Shown: positions 1 through 9,238 of the stretch, in pieces
Numbering within the stretch: position 1 is the first letter of the stretch
How the letters are laid out: every line of letters starts with the position of its first letter
Origin: Neoroseomonas lacus
Lineage (GTDB): Bacteria; Pseudomonadota; Alphaproteobacteria; Acetobacterales; Acetobacteraceae
Direction of reading: 5' to 3'
NCBI RefSeq assembly: GCF_014644535.1
Contig: NZ_BMKW01000003.1
Location: 186,001-250,000, forward strand
DNA: 64,000 bases
Notes under the pieces: model-generated
What the model saw: the letters and a program-made list of their open reading frames with translations, nothing else
Database searches by the model: none
Told to the model about the DNA's origin: nothing
Translations under genes and position numbers: made by a program

Positions 1-267
1 CGCGTCATCACCGTGCTGAACGGGGCGGGCCGCCGCGGCTACCTGCCGATCAAGCTGATCGCCGAGGGCATCGGCGCGATGCCCGAGGTGGTGATCCCCG
101 ACCTGCCGCGGCAATTGCCGCGCGCGGCCAATCTCGGCCGCCCGGCGCTGCGCGACAGCCCGCCGCTGCGCCGCGCGCTCGGCCTCCTGTCGCAGGAAAT
201 CGCCGCCGTCCGCTCGGCTGACCGGCCGCGATCCTTCCTCGGACGCCTGTTCGGGCGCGGAGGCTGA
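1..267 (+). CDS. cpaE: Pilus assembly protein CpaE/TadZ, C-terminal fragment
   Basis: Only the last 88 codons lie in the window; the gene begins upstream. CpaE/TadZ proteins are ParA/MinD-like ATPases that position the Tad (Flp) pilus machine. The visible part resembles the end of that fold, with a stretch reading PEVVIPDLPRQLPRAANLG followed by a short basic tail. The main support is context: the stop is two bases before cpaF, with tadB, tadC and tadD following in the usual order. The Walker motifs would be in the missing part, so the name rests on the tail and the neighbours. Confidence 0.72.
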   Translation, partial: RVITVLNGAGRRGYLPIKLIAEGIGAMPEVVIPDLPRQLPRAANLGRPALRDSPPLRRALGLLSQEIAAVRSADRPRSFLGRLFGRGG

Positions 268-269
268 CC

Positions 270-1637
<1,368 letters not shown>

Positions 1638-1640
1638 CCC

Positions 1641-2600
1641 ATGGACCGCTCCTACCTTCTTGCCATTGCGGCGCTGCTGACGGTGGCGATGGTCACCGGG
1701 GTGGTCACGCTGGCCAAATCGGGCCAGGCGCGCCGGATGAGGGACCGGGTGGTCAGTGCCGGCGCTGCGGATACGCGCCGCATGGACCATGCCGGGCTGC
1801 CGAGCATCCGCCTGCACAGCAATGAGCCGCGCCCGCTGCTCAAACGCTTCCTGCGTTTCCTGCGCTACAATCCGGAGACGCCGCAGGAACAGGTGGTCCC
1901 ATGGTGGGCGACGCTGCTCATCGGCCTTGCGATGGCCGTGCTGCAGGGCTTCGTCGTCGGCCCGCTGCTCGGTTCGCAGATCGCGCCCTTCACCGCGGTG
2001 CTGACCGGACTGTTCGTCGTGCGTGCTCTCTTCGCCTGGCAGCACAACCGCTATGTCGAGGCCATCTTCGTGCAGATCCCCGACGCGATCGGGATGATGG
2101 TGCGTGCGATCCGCGCCGGCCTGCCAGTCGGCGAGGCGATGCGCTCCGTGGCGGCGGAACTGCCGAACCCGCTGCGCGATGAATTCGCGCGCATGCTGGG
2201 CGATGTCGCGATCGGCCGCCCGGTGGACCAGGCGCTGATGCGCCTGTATGCGCGCACCGGGCTGCAGGAGTTCTCCTTCCTCGCCGTGGTGTTCGGCCTG
2301 CAGTCGCAGACCGGTGGCAACCTGGCCGAGACGCTCGACAACCTCGCCGACATCGTGCGCAAGCGCGTGGCGCTGGCCAAGCGCGCCCAGGCCCTGGCGG
2401 CGGAGGCGCGCATGCAGGCGGGCATCCTGATGGTGCTGCCCTATCTAGCCGCCCTGGCGATGTCGCAGATCCAGCCCTTCTACATCGACAACTTCTTCTA
2501 CACGCCGTCCGGTCGGAAGCTGTTGATGGTCGGCCTGGGCTTCTCGATATTCGGCTATCTGGTGATCCGCTGGATGATCAAGCGGGCGGGAGCGGACTGA
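1641..2600 (+). CDS. tadB: Tad pilus inner-membrane platform protein TadB
   Basis: One of two GspF-like inner-membrane proteins that form the platform on which the CpaF ATPase acts. The 319-residue product starts with a membrane segment (about residues 5-25), has two more in the middle (about 90-135), a GspF-type cytoplasmic domain (about 150-260, with the PDAIGMMVRAIRAGLPVGEAM and SQTGGNLAETLDNLA stretches typical of TadB), and C-terminal membrane segments. It starts three bases after the cpaF stop and ends three bases before tadC, so it is clearly in the same operon. Confidence 0.92.
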   Translation: MDRSYLLAIAALLTVAMVTGVVTLAKSGQARRMRDRVVSAGAADTRRMDHAGLPSIRLHSNEPRPLLKRFLRFLRYNPETPQEQVVPWWATLLIGLAMAVLQGFVVGPLLGSQIAPFTAVLTGLFVVRALFAWQHNRYVEAIFVQIPDAIGMMVRAIRAGLPVGEAMRSVAAELPNPLRDEFARMLGDVAIGRPVDQALMRLYARTGLQEFSFLAVVFGLQSQTGGNLAETLDNLADIVRKRVALAKRAQALAAEARMQAGILMVLPYLAALAMSQIQPFYIDNFFYTPSGRKLLMVGLGFSIFGYLVIRWMIKRAGAD

Positions 2601-2603
2601 GCC

Positions 2604-3566
2604 GTGATCGACACCATCCTGCAGGGCGGGCTGCTGCCGATCCTCGCGGTGGCGGGCGCTGTCGGCATGGCAATCCTGGCAGCGGTACTGCTTGCGCGCG
2701 GCGCCGAGGATCGCGACTTGGCGAGCCGCGTGAGCGGCGTGGTCCGGCCGCCGACGACCGACTTCTCGGCCACTGCCGCCGCGACCGGCACGGTGGCCGC
2801 GGCACCCTTCCACCGGCTCGGCGAAATGCTCCGCAATACCGCCCTGGTGTCCGAGAAGGACATGGGCGACTTCCAGATCGCCATCGCCGCCGCCGGGCTC
2901 AACCCGCGGGCGGCGGTGCCCACCTTCATCGGCGTCAAGGCCGTGCTGATGATCGGCCTGCCGGTCCTGGCCTACCTCTACGCTCTGCTGAGCCATTTCG
3001 ACGCGCAGCGCACCACCGTGGTGGTTTTCGCCGGCATCCTCGTCGGCATGTTCGGGCCGAACTATTTCCTCAGCTACCTGAAGGGCAAGCACCAACAGAA
3101 GCTGCGCAAGGGCCTGCCCGATGCGCTCGACCTGCTGGTGGTGACCGCCGAGGCCGGCCTCGGCATCGAGACCGCGCTCGACCGCGTGGCGCGCGAGATC
3201 GAGCCGAACAACCGGCCGCTCGCCATCTCCTTCCTGGTGCTGGTGCAGGAACTGCGCATGCTTCCCGACCGCCGCCAGGCGCTGGACCGCTTCGCCGATC
3301 GGTCGAGCTTCGACGGCTTCAAGCGACTCGGCGGCACCCTCTCACAGACGCTGAAATACGGGACGCCGCTCGCCCAGGCGCTGCGCGTGCTGGCGGCCGA
3401 AATGCGCCAGGACCGCATGCTGCGCATCGAGGAGAAGGCCATCCGCCTGCCGGCCCTGCTGGTGATCCCGCTGATCCTCTTCATTATGCCGGCGGTGTTC
3501 ATTGCGCTGGTTGGGCCTTCCGTGCTCGAACTCGGCAAGGGACTTCTCACCGGAGTGAACCAATGA
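2604..3566 (+). CDS. tadC: Tad pilus inner-membrane platform protein TadC
   Basis: Second GspF-type platform protein of the Tad pilus machine, partner of TadB. The 320-residue product has N-terminal and central membrane segments, a cytoplasmic GspF domain containing LPDALDLLVVTAEAGLGIE (about residues 170-190) and a later FADRSSFDGFKRLGGTLSQT stretch typical of TadC, and a last hydrophobic helix pair. The start is GTG at 2604, three bases after the tadB stop; no ATG fits this spacing. The last codons overlap the ATG of tadD by four bases. Confidence 0.92.
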   Translation: MIDTILQGGLLPILAVAGAVGMAILAAVLLARGAEDRDLASRVSGVVRPPTTDFSATAAATGTVAAAPFHRLGEMLRNTALVSEKDMGDFQIAIAAAGLNPRAAVPTFIGVKAVLMIGLPVLAYLYALLSHFDAQRTTVVVFAGILVGMFGPNYFLSYLKGKHQQKLRKGLPDALDLLVVTAEAGLGIETALDRVAREIEPNNRPLAISFLVLVQELRMLPDRRQALDRFADRSSFDGFKRLGGTLSQTLKYGTPLAQALRVLAAEMRQDRMLRIEEKAIRLPALLVIPLILFIMPAVFIALVGPSVLELGKGLLTGVNQ

Positions 3567-4324
3567 CGCCTCGGCTCCTCCTCCCTGCCAGCTTTCTAGC
3601 CCTCCTGCTCGCCGGCTGCGCGAATGATGGCCTTCGCGAACCCGATGCCGCGTCGCGCATGCGCGTCGCGGCCGCGGCGGAATCGCAGGGCCATGCCGAC
3701 GTCGCTCTGTCCATGTACGGTGCGGCGGCCGCCCGCGAGCCGGACAATGCGCAGGCCCAGTCCCGTCTGGCCGCCGCGCTGCTGCGGTCAGGCAATCGCA
3801 ACCAGGCCGAACAGGTGCTCATCGCCGCGGTGCAGCGCCTGCCCAATGACCGCATGCTGATGGTGCAACTCGGCCGCATGCAGTTAGGCAGCGGCAAGGC
3901 GGGCGATGCGCTGACGTTGTTCGACCGTGTGCTGGCCAGCGATCAGCGCAATGTCGATGCGCTCGACGGGCGCGGCGTCGCGCTCGACCTGATCGGCCGC
4001 CACCCGGAAGCGCAGGAATCCTATCGCCGGGCACAGGCGCTGTCGCCCAATTCCATCGCCATAGCCAATAATCTCGGGCTGTCGCTGCTGCTCGACAACC
4101 GGCCGGATGAAGCGCGCGCGGTGCTCGAACCGCTGGCCCGGCGCCCCGATGCGACGGCCCGGGTGACCGCCAACTATGCCATCTCGCTTGCCGCCACGGG
4201 CGATGTCGCGGCGGCGCAGAACCTGCTGGGTGAAGCCGGTGGCGACCTCGCCGCCCTCGGCGAGACCTTCCGCGGCGGGTCGCGCCAGATCATCGAGGTC
4301 ACGCCGAACGATCGACGGAGCTGA
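3563..4324 (+). CDS. tadD: Tad pilus lipoprotein TadD (TPR protein)
   Basis: Outer-membrane-directed lipoprotein of the Tad pilus system, a pilotin-like TPR protein thought to help the secretin. The 253-residue product begins with a lipoprotein signal ending in LAGC (predicted lipidated Cys19) followed by several tetratricopeptide repeats (about residues 40-230; for example the stretch around NNLGLSLLLDNRPDEARAVL). Its ATG overlaps the tadC stop by four bases. It is the last recognisable pilus gene here; the following gene encodes an unrelated membrane glycosyltransferase. Confidence 0.9.
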   Translation: MTPRLLLPASFLALLLAGCANDGLREPDAASRMRVAAAAESQGHADVALSMYGAAAAREPDNAQAQSRLAAALLRSGNRNQAEQVLIAAVQRLPNDRMLMVQLGRMQLGSGKAGDALTLFDRVLASDQRNVDALDGRGVALDLIGRHPEAQESYRRAQALSPNSIAIANNLGLSLLLDNRPDEARAVLEPLARRPDATARVTANYAISLAATGDVAAAQNLLGEAGGDLAALGETFRGGSRQIIEVTPNDRRS

Positions 4325-4333
4325 CGGGCCTTC

Positions 4334-5566
4334 GTGCCTGGCGGGCGTGATGGTGGCTGGCCCTGCTGGGTGAATGGGCATGGCGTGCTGGTTGTCGGCG
4401 CGCTGGTCGTCGCGCTCTACGGGATGTTCCTCCTCACCGGGACGCTGCTGCGCCCTGACGGACCCATGGCGGCGGATCTGCTCGCTTTCCTGACGGCGGC
4501 GCGGCTGGCGGCCGCAGGCCAGGCGGCCACCGCCTATGACTGGACCGCCTTCCAACTGGCGCAGGCCGCGGTGCTTGGGGCCGGACCAGAGGCGATCGGC
4601 GGCATGCTGGGCTGGCTGAATCCGCCGCACTTCTTCTTCGCCGTCCTGCCGCTCGCCCCCTTCGGCTACGGCGTGGCCTGGCTCATCTGGATCGTGGCGA
4701 CGGCGCTGCTGCTGGCGGCGGCGGCCTGGTCGGTCCTGCCGCGCGCGGCGGCGGTGGCCGCGGTGCTTGCCACCCCCTCGGTGCTACTGACCGCCTCGGT
4801 CGGCCAGAACGGGCTGCTGATTGCCGCCCTCTTCGCCTGGAGCTTCGCCCTGCTGGACCGCCGCCCGGCGCTGGCCGGCCTCGCCCTCGGCCTGCTGACG
4901 GTCAAGCCGCAATTCGGCCTGCTGCTGCCGGCGCTGCTGCTGCTCACCGGGCGGTGGCGCGCCTTCACACTGGCGGCCGGCGTGGCGCTGGCGGCGATGG
5001 CGCTCGCCTGGGCCGCTTTCGGGACGGAGGCCTGGCTGGCTTTCCTGCTCTCGATCACCGGCAATGCGAACCGCATGCTCGGCGGGGAGGTCTCGCCGCG
5101 CATCCAATCCGTCTACGTCTTCCTGGTCCGGCTGACCGGGCGGGAAGGGCTGGCATCCGCCGGCCACGGTCTGGTGGCGCTGACGGTCGCGGCGGTGGTG
5201 CTGCGGCTGTGGCTCCGCCGGCCGCCGGGGCCTGAGGAATCGCGCGCCGCCGCGGCGATCGCCGCCTCCTACCTGCTGACCCCCTATGTCTGGGGCTACG
5301 ACACGCCGGCGATCGCGGTGGCCGCGCTATTCCTGGCCCGCGCCGCGCTGCGGGAGGGCTGGCTGCCCGGCGAGAAAGCCATGCTGCTGACGGCCTGCAT
5401 GCTGCCCGCATTGCTGGTCGTCGTGCAGCACCCGCTGGTCGCGCCGTTGGCTTGGCTGCTGGTGCTGTGGCTGGCCTGGTCGCGCGACCGCGCGTGGCGA
5501 CTGGCCGAAGCCAGCACGCCGTCGTTCAACCCGGCCGTGGCCGCGACGCGGTCTGGAGGCACATGA
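4334..5566 (+). CDS. GT87-type (DUF2029) membrane glycosyltransferase
   Basis: Predicted polytopic membrane glycosyltransferase of the GT87/DUF2029 type, a family that uses polyprenyl-phosphate sugars on the outer face of the inner membrane. The 410-residue product has roughly ten hydrophobic helices and the family signatures NPPHFFFAVLPLAPF (about residues 96-110), SVGQNGLL and LTVKPQFGLLLPALLLL (about 193-209, with the conserved KPQ). The GTG at 4334 gives a poorly hydrophobic leader; GTG at 4370 or 4385 are alternatives. It begins nine bases after tadD, so co-transcription with the pilus genes is likely, but its acceptor is unknown. The 3' end overlaps the convergent transglycosylase by about 40 bp. 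Confidence 0.75.
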   Translation: MPGGRDGGWPCWVNGHGVLVVGALVVALYGMFLLTGTLLRPDGPMAADLLAFLTAARLAAAGQAATAYDWTAFQLAQAAVLGAGPEAIGGMLGWLNPPHFFFAVLPLAPFGYGVAWLIWIVATALLLAAAAWSVLPRAAAVAAVLATPSVLLTASVGQNGLLIAALFAWSFALLDRRPALAGLALGLLTVKPQFGLLLPALLLLTGRWRAFTLAAGVALAAMALAWAAFGTEAWLAFLLSITGNANRMLGGEVSPRIQSVYVFLVRLTGREGLASAGHGLVALTVAAVVLRLWLRRPPGPEESRAAAAIAASYLLTPYVWGYDTPAIAVAALFLARAALREGWLPGEKAMLLTACMLPALLVVVQHPLVAPLAWLLVLWLAWSRDRAWRLAEASTPSFNPAVAATRSGGT

Positions 5567-6440
5567 TCCGCGGCCGCGCCGGCGGTGCCGCCGCCTGACG
5601 GCCACGCAGCCGCAATTCCACGCTCGGGACCGCCACCACTGGCCGCAGCGACGGCGTCTGCGCCCCCACCAGCAGCACCGCACCCCGGCCCGAGGAACAC
5701 AGCCCCGCCATGGCCGGCCCCGGCAGCGGGATCACGCCCGGTGCCGGGCCAGGAGTGAAGCCCTGGCCGGTGAGCGCCGCCATCACGCGCAGGTGATAGA
5801 CCATCGCCCGTTCCGGCGTGGATGAGTGGTACTGCCCGGTCGCCGCCGTCCAATCCCCGGTGCGCGCGTACAGCGATTTCAGGTAGCGCACCGCGTAGCG
5901 GACATTGGTCTCGGGGTCGAAGCCGGCCTCCACGCTGGTGAAGGCGTCGGGGTGGTGCAGCAGGTTGATCTGCATGCAGCCGATGTCGATCGACCGCGTC
6001 CCGGCCGCCAGGCGCGTCTGCACCTCGGCGATCGCCTCCTCGCGGCTGGCCATGTAGCGGCCTTCGCCGGCGGCGTTGAACGACCATGGCCAAGGCTGCA
6101 CCCCGCCGGTCGGCGTGCGCCGGCCGGTCTCGACGCGGGCAATGGCGCCCAGCAGGCCGGGCGGCAGGCCGGAATTCTGGTCGGCGATGGCGATCGCCCG
6201 GGCGCAGGCATCCCAGGGCTCGTTGGAGAAGACAGGCAGGGCAGGGGCCGTTGCCGGGCGCCGGGCGGCAACCTGCTGTCGCGGCGGCTGGGCGGCCGGG
6301 CGCGTCGCTGCCGGCCGGCGGGCCTGGGTCGTCTCCGGGGCGGCGTGGGCCGGGGCCGATGCCACCGACAGGCCCGCGACGGCTGCGAAGGGCAGGATCA
6401 GGCCGAGCAGCCTCAAGGCGCGTGGTCTGTGCGTCTGCAT
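5526..6440 (-). CDS. Lytic transglycosylase, SLT domain, exported
   Basis: Predicted periplasmic lytic transglycosylase that cleaves peptidoglycan. From ATG 6440 the product has 304 residues: a signal peptide (about 1-33, ending APAHA), an Ala/Pro/Arg-rich linker (34-65), then the SLT core with the catalytic glutamate in ARVETGR (Glu104), GCMQINLLHHP and the ATGQYHSSTPERA stretch. The frame is open to 6545, but the extra 35 residues precede a perfect signal peptide, so the internal ATG is preferred. Located beside a Tad locus, it could help open the wall for envelope machines, but that is only inference. Confidence 0.82.
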   Translation of the reverse strand: MQTHRPRALRLLGLILPFAAVAGLSVASAPAHAAPETTQARRPAATRPAAQPPRQQVAARRPATAPALPVFSNEPWDACARAIAIADQNSGLPPGLLGAIARVETGRRTPTGGVQPWPWSFNAAGEGRYMASREEAIAEVQTRLAAGTRSIDIGCMQINLLHHPDAFTSVEAGFDPETNVRYAVRYLKSLYARTGDWTAATGQYHSSTPERAMVYHLRVMAALTGQGFTPGPAPGVIPLPGPAMAGLCSSGRGAVLLVGAQTPSLRPVVAVPSVELRLRGRQAAAPPARPRIMCLQTASRPRPG

Positions 6441-6586
6441 TGCGGCGATGTCATGGACCGGCGGGGCGTGCCGGGTCAAGTCCGCAGCGTGTCCCGCACC
6501 CCGGCGGATTCCCCCATCCGATGGATGGACAAGGCCTCGCGACATTGCGAGTCTCCGCCCAACAACACCAAACCGAGGACACGCCC

Positions 6587-7558
6587 TTGCCCTTCACCAT
6601 TGCGCGACGCGCCGTGCTCGCCGCCCCGTTCCTCGCCCCTGGTCTGGCCCGCGCGCAGGACGCCTGGAAGCCCAGCCGTCCTGTCACCATGATCGTCCCC
6701 TTCGCCGCGGGGTCGGGCACGGACACCGTGGCGCGCACCCTCTCCGCCCTGCTGGAACGCGAATGGGGTGCCCAAGTGGTGGTCGACAACCGGCCCGGCG
6801 CCAATGGGGCGATCGCCGCGGTGGCGGCGGCACGCGCAGCACCCGACGGCCATACCGTGATGATCACCACCAACAGCCCGCATGGCGCCACGCCGGCGCT
6901 GATGAAGCGGCCGAGCTACGACCCCGTCGCGGATTTCTCGCCGCTCAGCCGGCTCGGCACCTACATCTTCGTCTTCGCGGTGAATGACGGCGTGCCGGCG
7001 CGGACCATGCCGGAATTCCTGGCGCTGGCGAAGGCGCGGCCCGGCCAGCTCACCTGCGCCTCGGGCAACACCACCGGGGTGGTCGGCGCGGCCATGCTGA
7101 ACCGCATCGGCGGCGTCGACGTGACGCATGTGCCCTACCGCTCCTCGCCGCCGGCGATGACCGACGTGATCGCCGGTCGGGTGACCTCGATGTTCGCAGA
7201 TGTCGCCTCCTCCCGCGCCTTCCTCAATGAAGGCAAGCTGCGCCCGCTCGGCATCACCTCGGCGGCGCGCACGCCGCTGTTCCCGGAATGGCCGACGCTC
7301 TCCGAGGTCGGGCTGCCCGGCTTCGAATTGCTATCCTTCATGGGCGCCGTCGGCCCCGCGCACATGCCCGAGGAGGTCGTCGGCGCCTGGAACGCCGCCA
7401 TCCGCCGCGTCTGGGATCAGCCGGAGACGGTCCGCCGCCTCGGCGAGTTCGGCATCGAGAAGGTCACCTCCACCCCGGCCGAATTCGGCACCTTCATCCG
7501 CGAGCAGGTGGCCTTCTGGGGCCAGCAGGCGCGCGCCGCGGGCCTCGAGCCAGAGTGA
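6587..7558 (+). CDS. Bug-family (TTT-type) periplasmic substrate-binding protein
   Basis: Extracytoplasmic binding protein of the tripartite tricarboxylate transporter (TctC/Bug) family, usually binding carboxylates. I chose the TTG at 6587 because CGAGGAC lies seven bases upstream and the product then starts with a basic signal peptide with a twin arginine (ARRAVLAAPFLAPGLARAQ). The mature protein has family signatures: VTMIVPFAAGSGTDTVAR, the DNRPGANG stretch, the HVPYRSSPPAMTDVIAGRV stretch and LRPLGITSAARTPLFPEWP. Length 323 is normal. No TctA or TctB permease gene is nearby, which is common for this greatly expanded family; the ligand cannot be read from the sequence. Confidence 0.88.
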   Translation: MPFTIARRAVLAAPFLAPGLARAQDAWKPSRPVTMIVPFAAGSGTDTVARTLSALLEREWGAQVVVDNRPGANGAIAAVAAARAAPDGHTVMITTNSPHGATPALMKRPSYDPVADFSPLSRLGTYIFVFAVNDGVPARTMPEFLALAKARPGQLTCASGNTTGVVGAAMLNRIGGVDVTHVPYRSSPPAMTDVIAGRVTSMFADVASSRAFLNEGKLRPLGITSAARTPLFPEWPTLSEVGLPGFELLSFMGAVGPAHMPEEVVGAWNAAIRRVWDQPETVRRLGEFGIEKVTSTPAEFGTFIREQVAFWGQQARAAGLEPE

Positions 7559-7752
7559 GCCATGGCGGCCACGCCGCGTCGCCTGGCCGCCCCGCCCCTC
7601 TGCCCCAAAATGCGGCAAATGCCTGCCTATGCATGGGCAACATGCCGGGGTTCTCGACATCGTTCTTGTCGTTGCGGTTCCGTGGCGCCACCTTGCACCG
7701 CACAAGCGCGTGGTGGGGAGGCCACGGGCAACGTCCGAAAGGGGACAACGAC

Positions 7753-8100
7753 ATGACCGATTTCTTCCGCCTGCAATCCGCCGCCCTAGCGCGCAGCCTC
7801 GCCGAAATGGCCGATGGCAGCCTCGCGACGCGGCTGCGCCAGGAGCAGGCCGCCCGGGTCGTCAGCGCGGCGCGCCGCTTGGCCGACCTCGCCGCCGCCG
7901 GCGCGCTGCGCCTGCCGCCCATCGCCGACCCGGCGGTGCAGGCGGTGACCGAGATCGCCCGCCATTGGGACGCCACCGCCATCACGGCGCTCGAATATGC
8001 CGAGACGCTGCCCGAGGCCGCGATCGAGCGTCTGCTGCGGGCGGCACCGGCCTGGGCCGCCGCCGCCCAGCCAGGCACGCCCACCCGCCTGGCCGCCTGA
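7753..8100 (+). CDS. Small helical protein of unknown function
   Basis: A 115-residue product, rich in Ala, Arg and Leu, predicted to be almost wholly alpha-helical and without signal peptide or membrane segment. ATG 7753 is preceded at a reasonable distance by AAAGGGGA. I do not recognise the family; the length and amphipathic Ala-rich helices (for example LRQEQAARVVSAARRLADLA) recall phasin-like or other granule/coiled-coil proteins, but nothing decisive is visible. It stands alone between the Bug protein and the SDR gene, with about 195 bp of upstream DNA in which I see no clear element. Codon use looks coding. Confidence 0.6.
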   Translation: MTDFFRLQSAALARSLAEMADGSLATRLRQEQAARVVSAARRLADLAAAGALRLPPIADPAVQAVTEIARHWDATAITALEYAETLPEAAIERLLRAAPAWAAAAQPGTPTRLAA

Positions 8101-8197
8101 TCAAACCACCGGGTGCGGCGCCCAGCCCCGCGAGGGCCGGGTGTGCCGCATCGCCATCCGCGCTATACCCGCGCCGAACAGCGTGGAGTGGTTGGAC

Positions 8198-8977
8198 ATG
8201 TCGATGAGCGGCGCGGGACGACCTCAGGCCTCCAATGCACCGCGTCGCGTCCTGCTGCTCTCCGGCGCCTCGCGCGGGATCGGCCACGCGACGGTGAAGC
8301 GGTTCTCGGCCGCCGGCTGGCGCGTCATCACCATCTCGCGCCAACCCTTTCCCGAGCAATGCCCGTGGGAGATGGGTCCCGAGGACCATATCCAGCTCGA
8401 CCTGACCGACGTCGCCGCCACCGAAGCGGCGGCCGAGGAGATCAAGGAACGCCTCAGGCCCGAGGGCGGCCGGCTCGACGCGCTGGTCAACAATGCCGCG
8501 ATCTCGCCCAAGGGCCGCGACGGCGGCCGGCTCGGCTCGCTCGAGATGGACATCGAAGGCTGGCTGCGCGTCTTCCGCGTCAATTTCTTCGCCCCGATCA
8601 TCCTGGCGCGCGGCCTGGTCGAACCGCTGCAGAAGGCCAAGGGCTCGGTGGTGAACGTCACCTCGATCGCCGGCAGCCGCGTGCATCCCTTCGCCGGCGC
8701 CGCCTATTCCACCTCCAAATCCGCGCTGGCCGGGTTGACGCGCGAGATGGCGAGCGACTTCGCCCCGCTCGGCATCCGCGTCAACGCGATCAGCCCGGGC
8801 GAGATCGACACCTCCATCCTCTCGCCGGGGACCGAGAAGATCGTCCGGGAACAGATCCCGATGCGCCGCCTCGGCCGGCCGGAGGAGGTCGCGCAGGCGA
8901 TCTACTTCCTCTGCACCGAGGCCTCCTCCTACGTGAACGGCGCCGAACTGCACATCAATGGCGGACAGCATGTGTGA
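8198..8977 (+). CDS. SDR-family NAD(P)-dependent oxidoreductase
   Basis: Classical short-chain dehydrogenase/reductase, cytosolic, substrate unknown. From ATG 8198 the product has 259 residues, the usual size. Visible motifs: the Rossmann glycine motif in LLLSGASRGIGHATV (about residues 19-33), a conserved Asp near LDLTDV, NNAAIS, the catalytic Ser in TSIAGSR, and the YSTSK catalytic Tyr/Lys pair, ending with the common YVNGAELHINGGQHV tail. ATG 8204 is an equally possible start. Its stop is followed within about ten bases by repeat element A1. Confidence 0.9.
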   Translation: MSMSGAGRPQASNAPRRVLLLSGASRGIGHATVKRFSAAGWRVITISRQPFPEQCPWEMGPEDHIQLDLTDVAATEAAAEEIKERLRPEGGRLDALVNNAAISPKGRDGGRLGSLEMDIEGWLRVFRVNFFAPIILARGLVEPLQKAKGSVVNVTSIAGSRVHPFAGAAYSTSKSALAGLTREMASDFAPLGIRVNAISPGEIDTSILSPGTEKIVREQIPMRRLGRPEEVAQAIYFLCTEASSYVNGAELHINGGQHV

Positions 8978-8985
8978 GTGCCCCT

Positions 8986-9104
8986 CCAACGGCGAGCGCC
9001 GTGCATCCGCACGGCTTGCCTTCGCGCGTCCAGGTCGCATTGGCGGCGGCTGACGGTCGCGCGCGGTCGCGCCGTGCGCTCGCGGATCGTGCGGGGCACG
9101 ATCC
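8986..9104 (+). repeat. Repeat family A, copy 1: two-hairpin 3' element
   Basis: Starts about nine bases after the SDR stop. Hairpin 1: GCCGTGC (8998-9004), loop ATCC, GCACGGC (9009-9015). This is followed by TTGCCTTCGCGC, a linker with a GCGCGGTCGCGC-like block, and hairpin 2: GGATCGTGC (9084-9092), loop GGG, GCACGATCC (9096-9104). Copies 2 (24721-24846) and 3 (39236-39363) keep the layout with different stem bases that still pair. No coding signal is apparent. Confidence 0.8.
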
Positions 9105-9238
9105 GACGCGGCGCGGAAAGCGCCTCCCGCACCGGCTCGGCAAAGGCACATCTCGGCAACACCTTGCGCGCGGCCCAGCAGAATCCGCTCCGAACGCGTC
9201 CGGGCCGGGGCAGGGGCACCTGCCCGGCCCCATGACCC

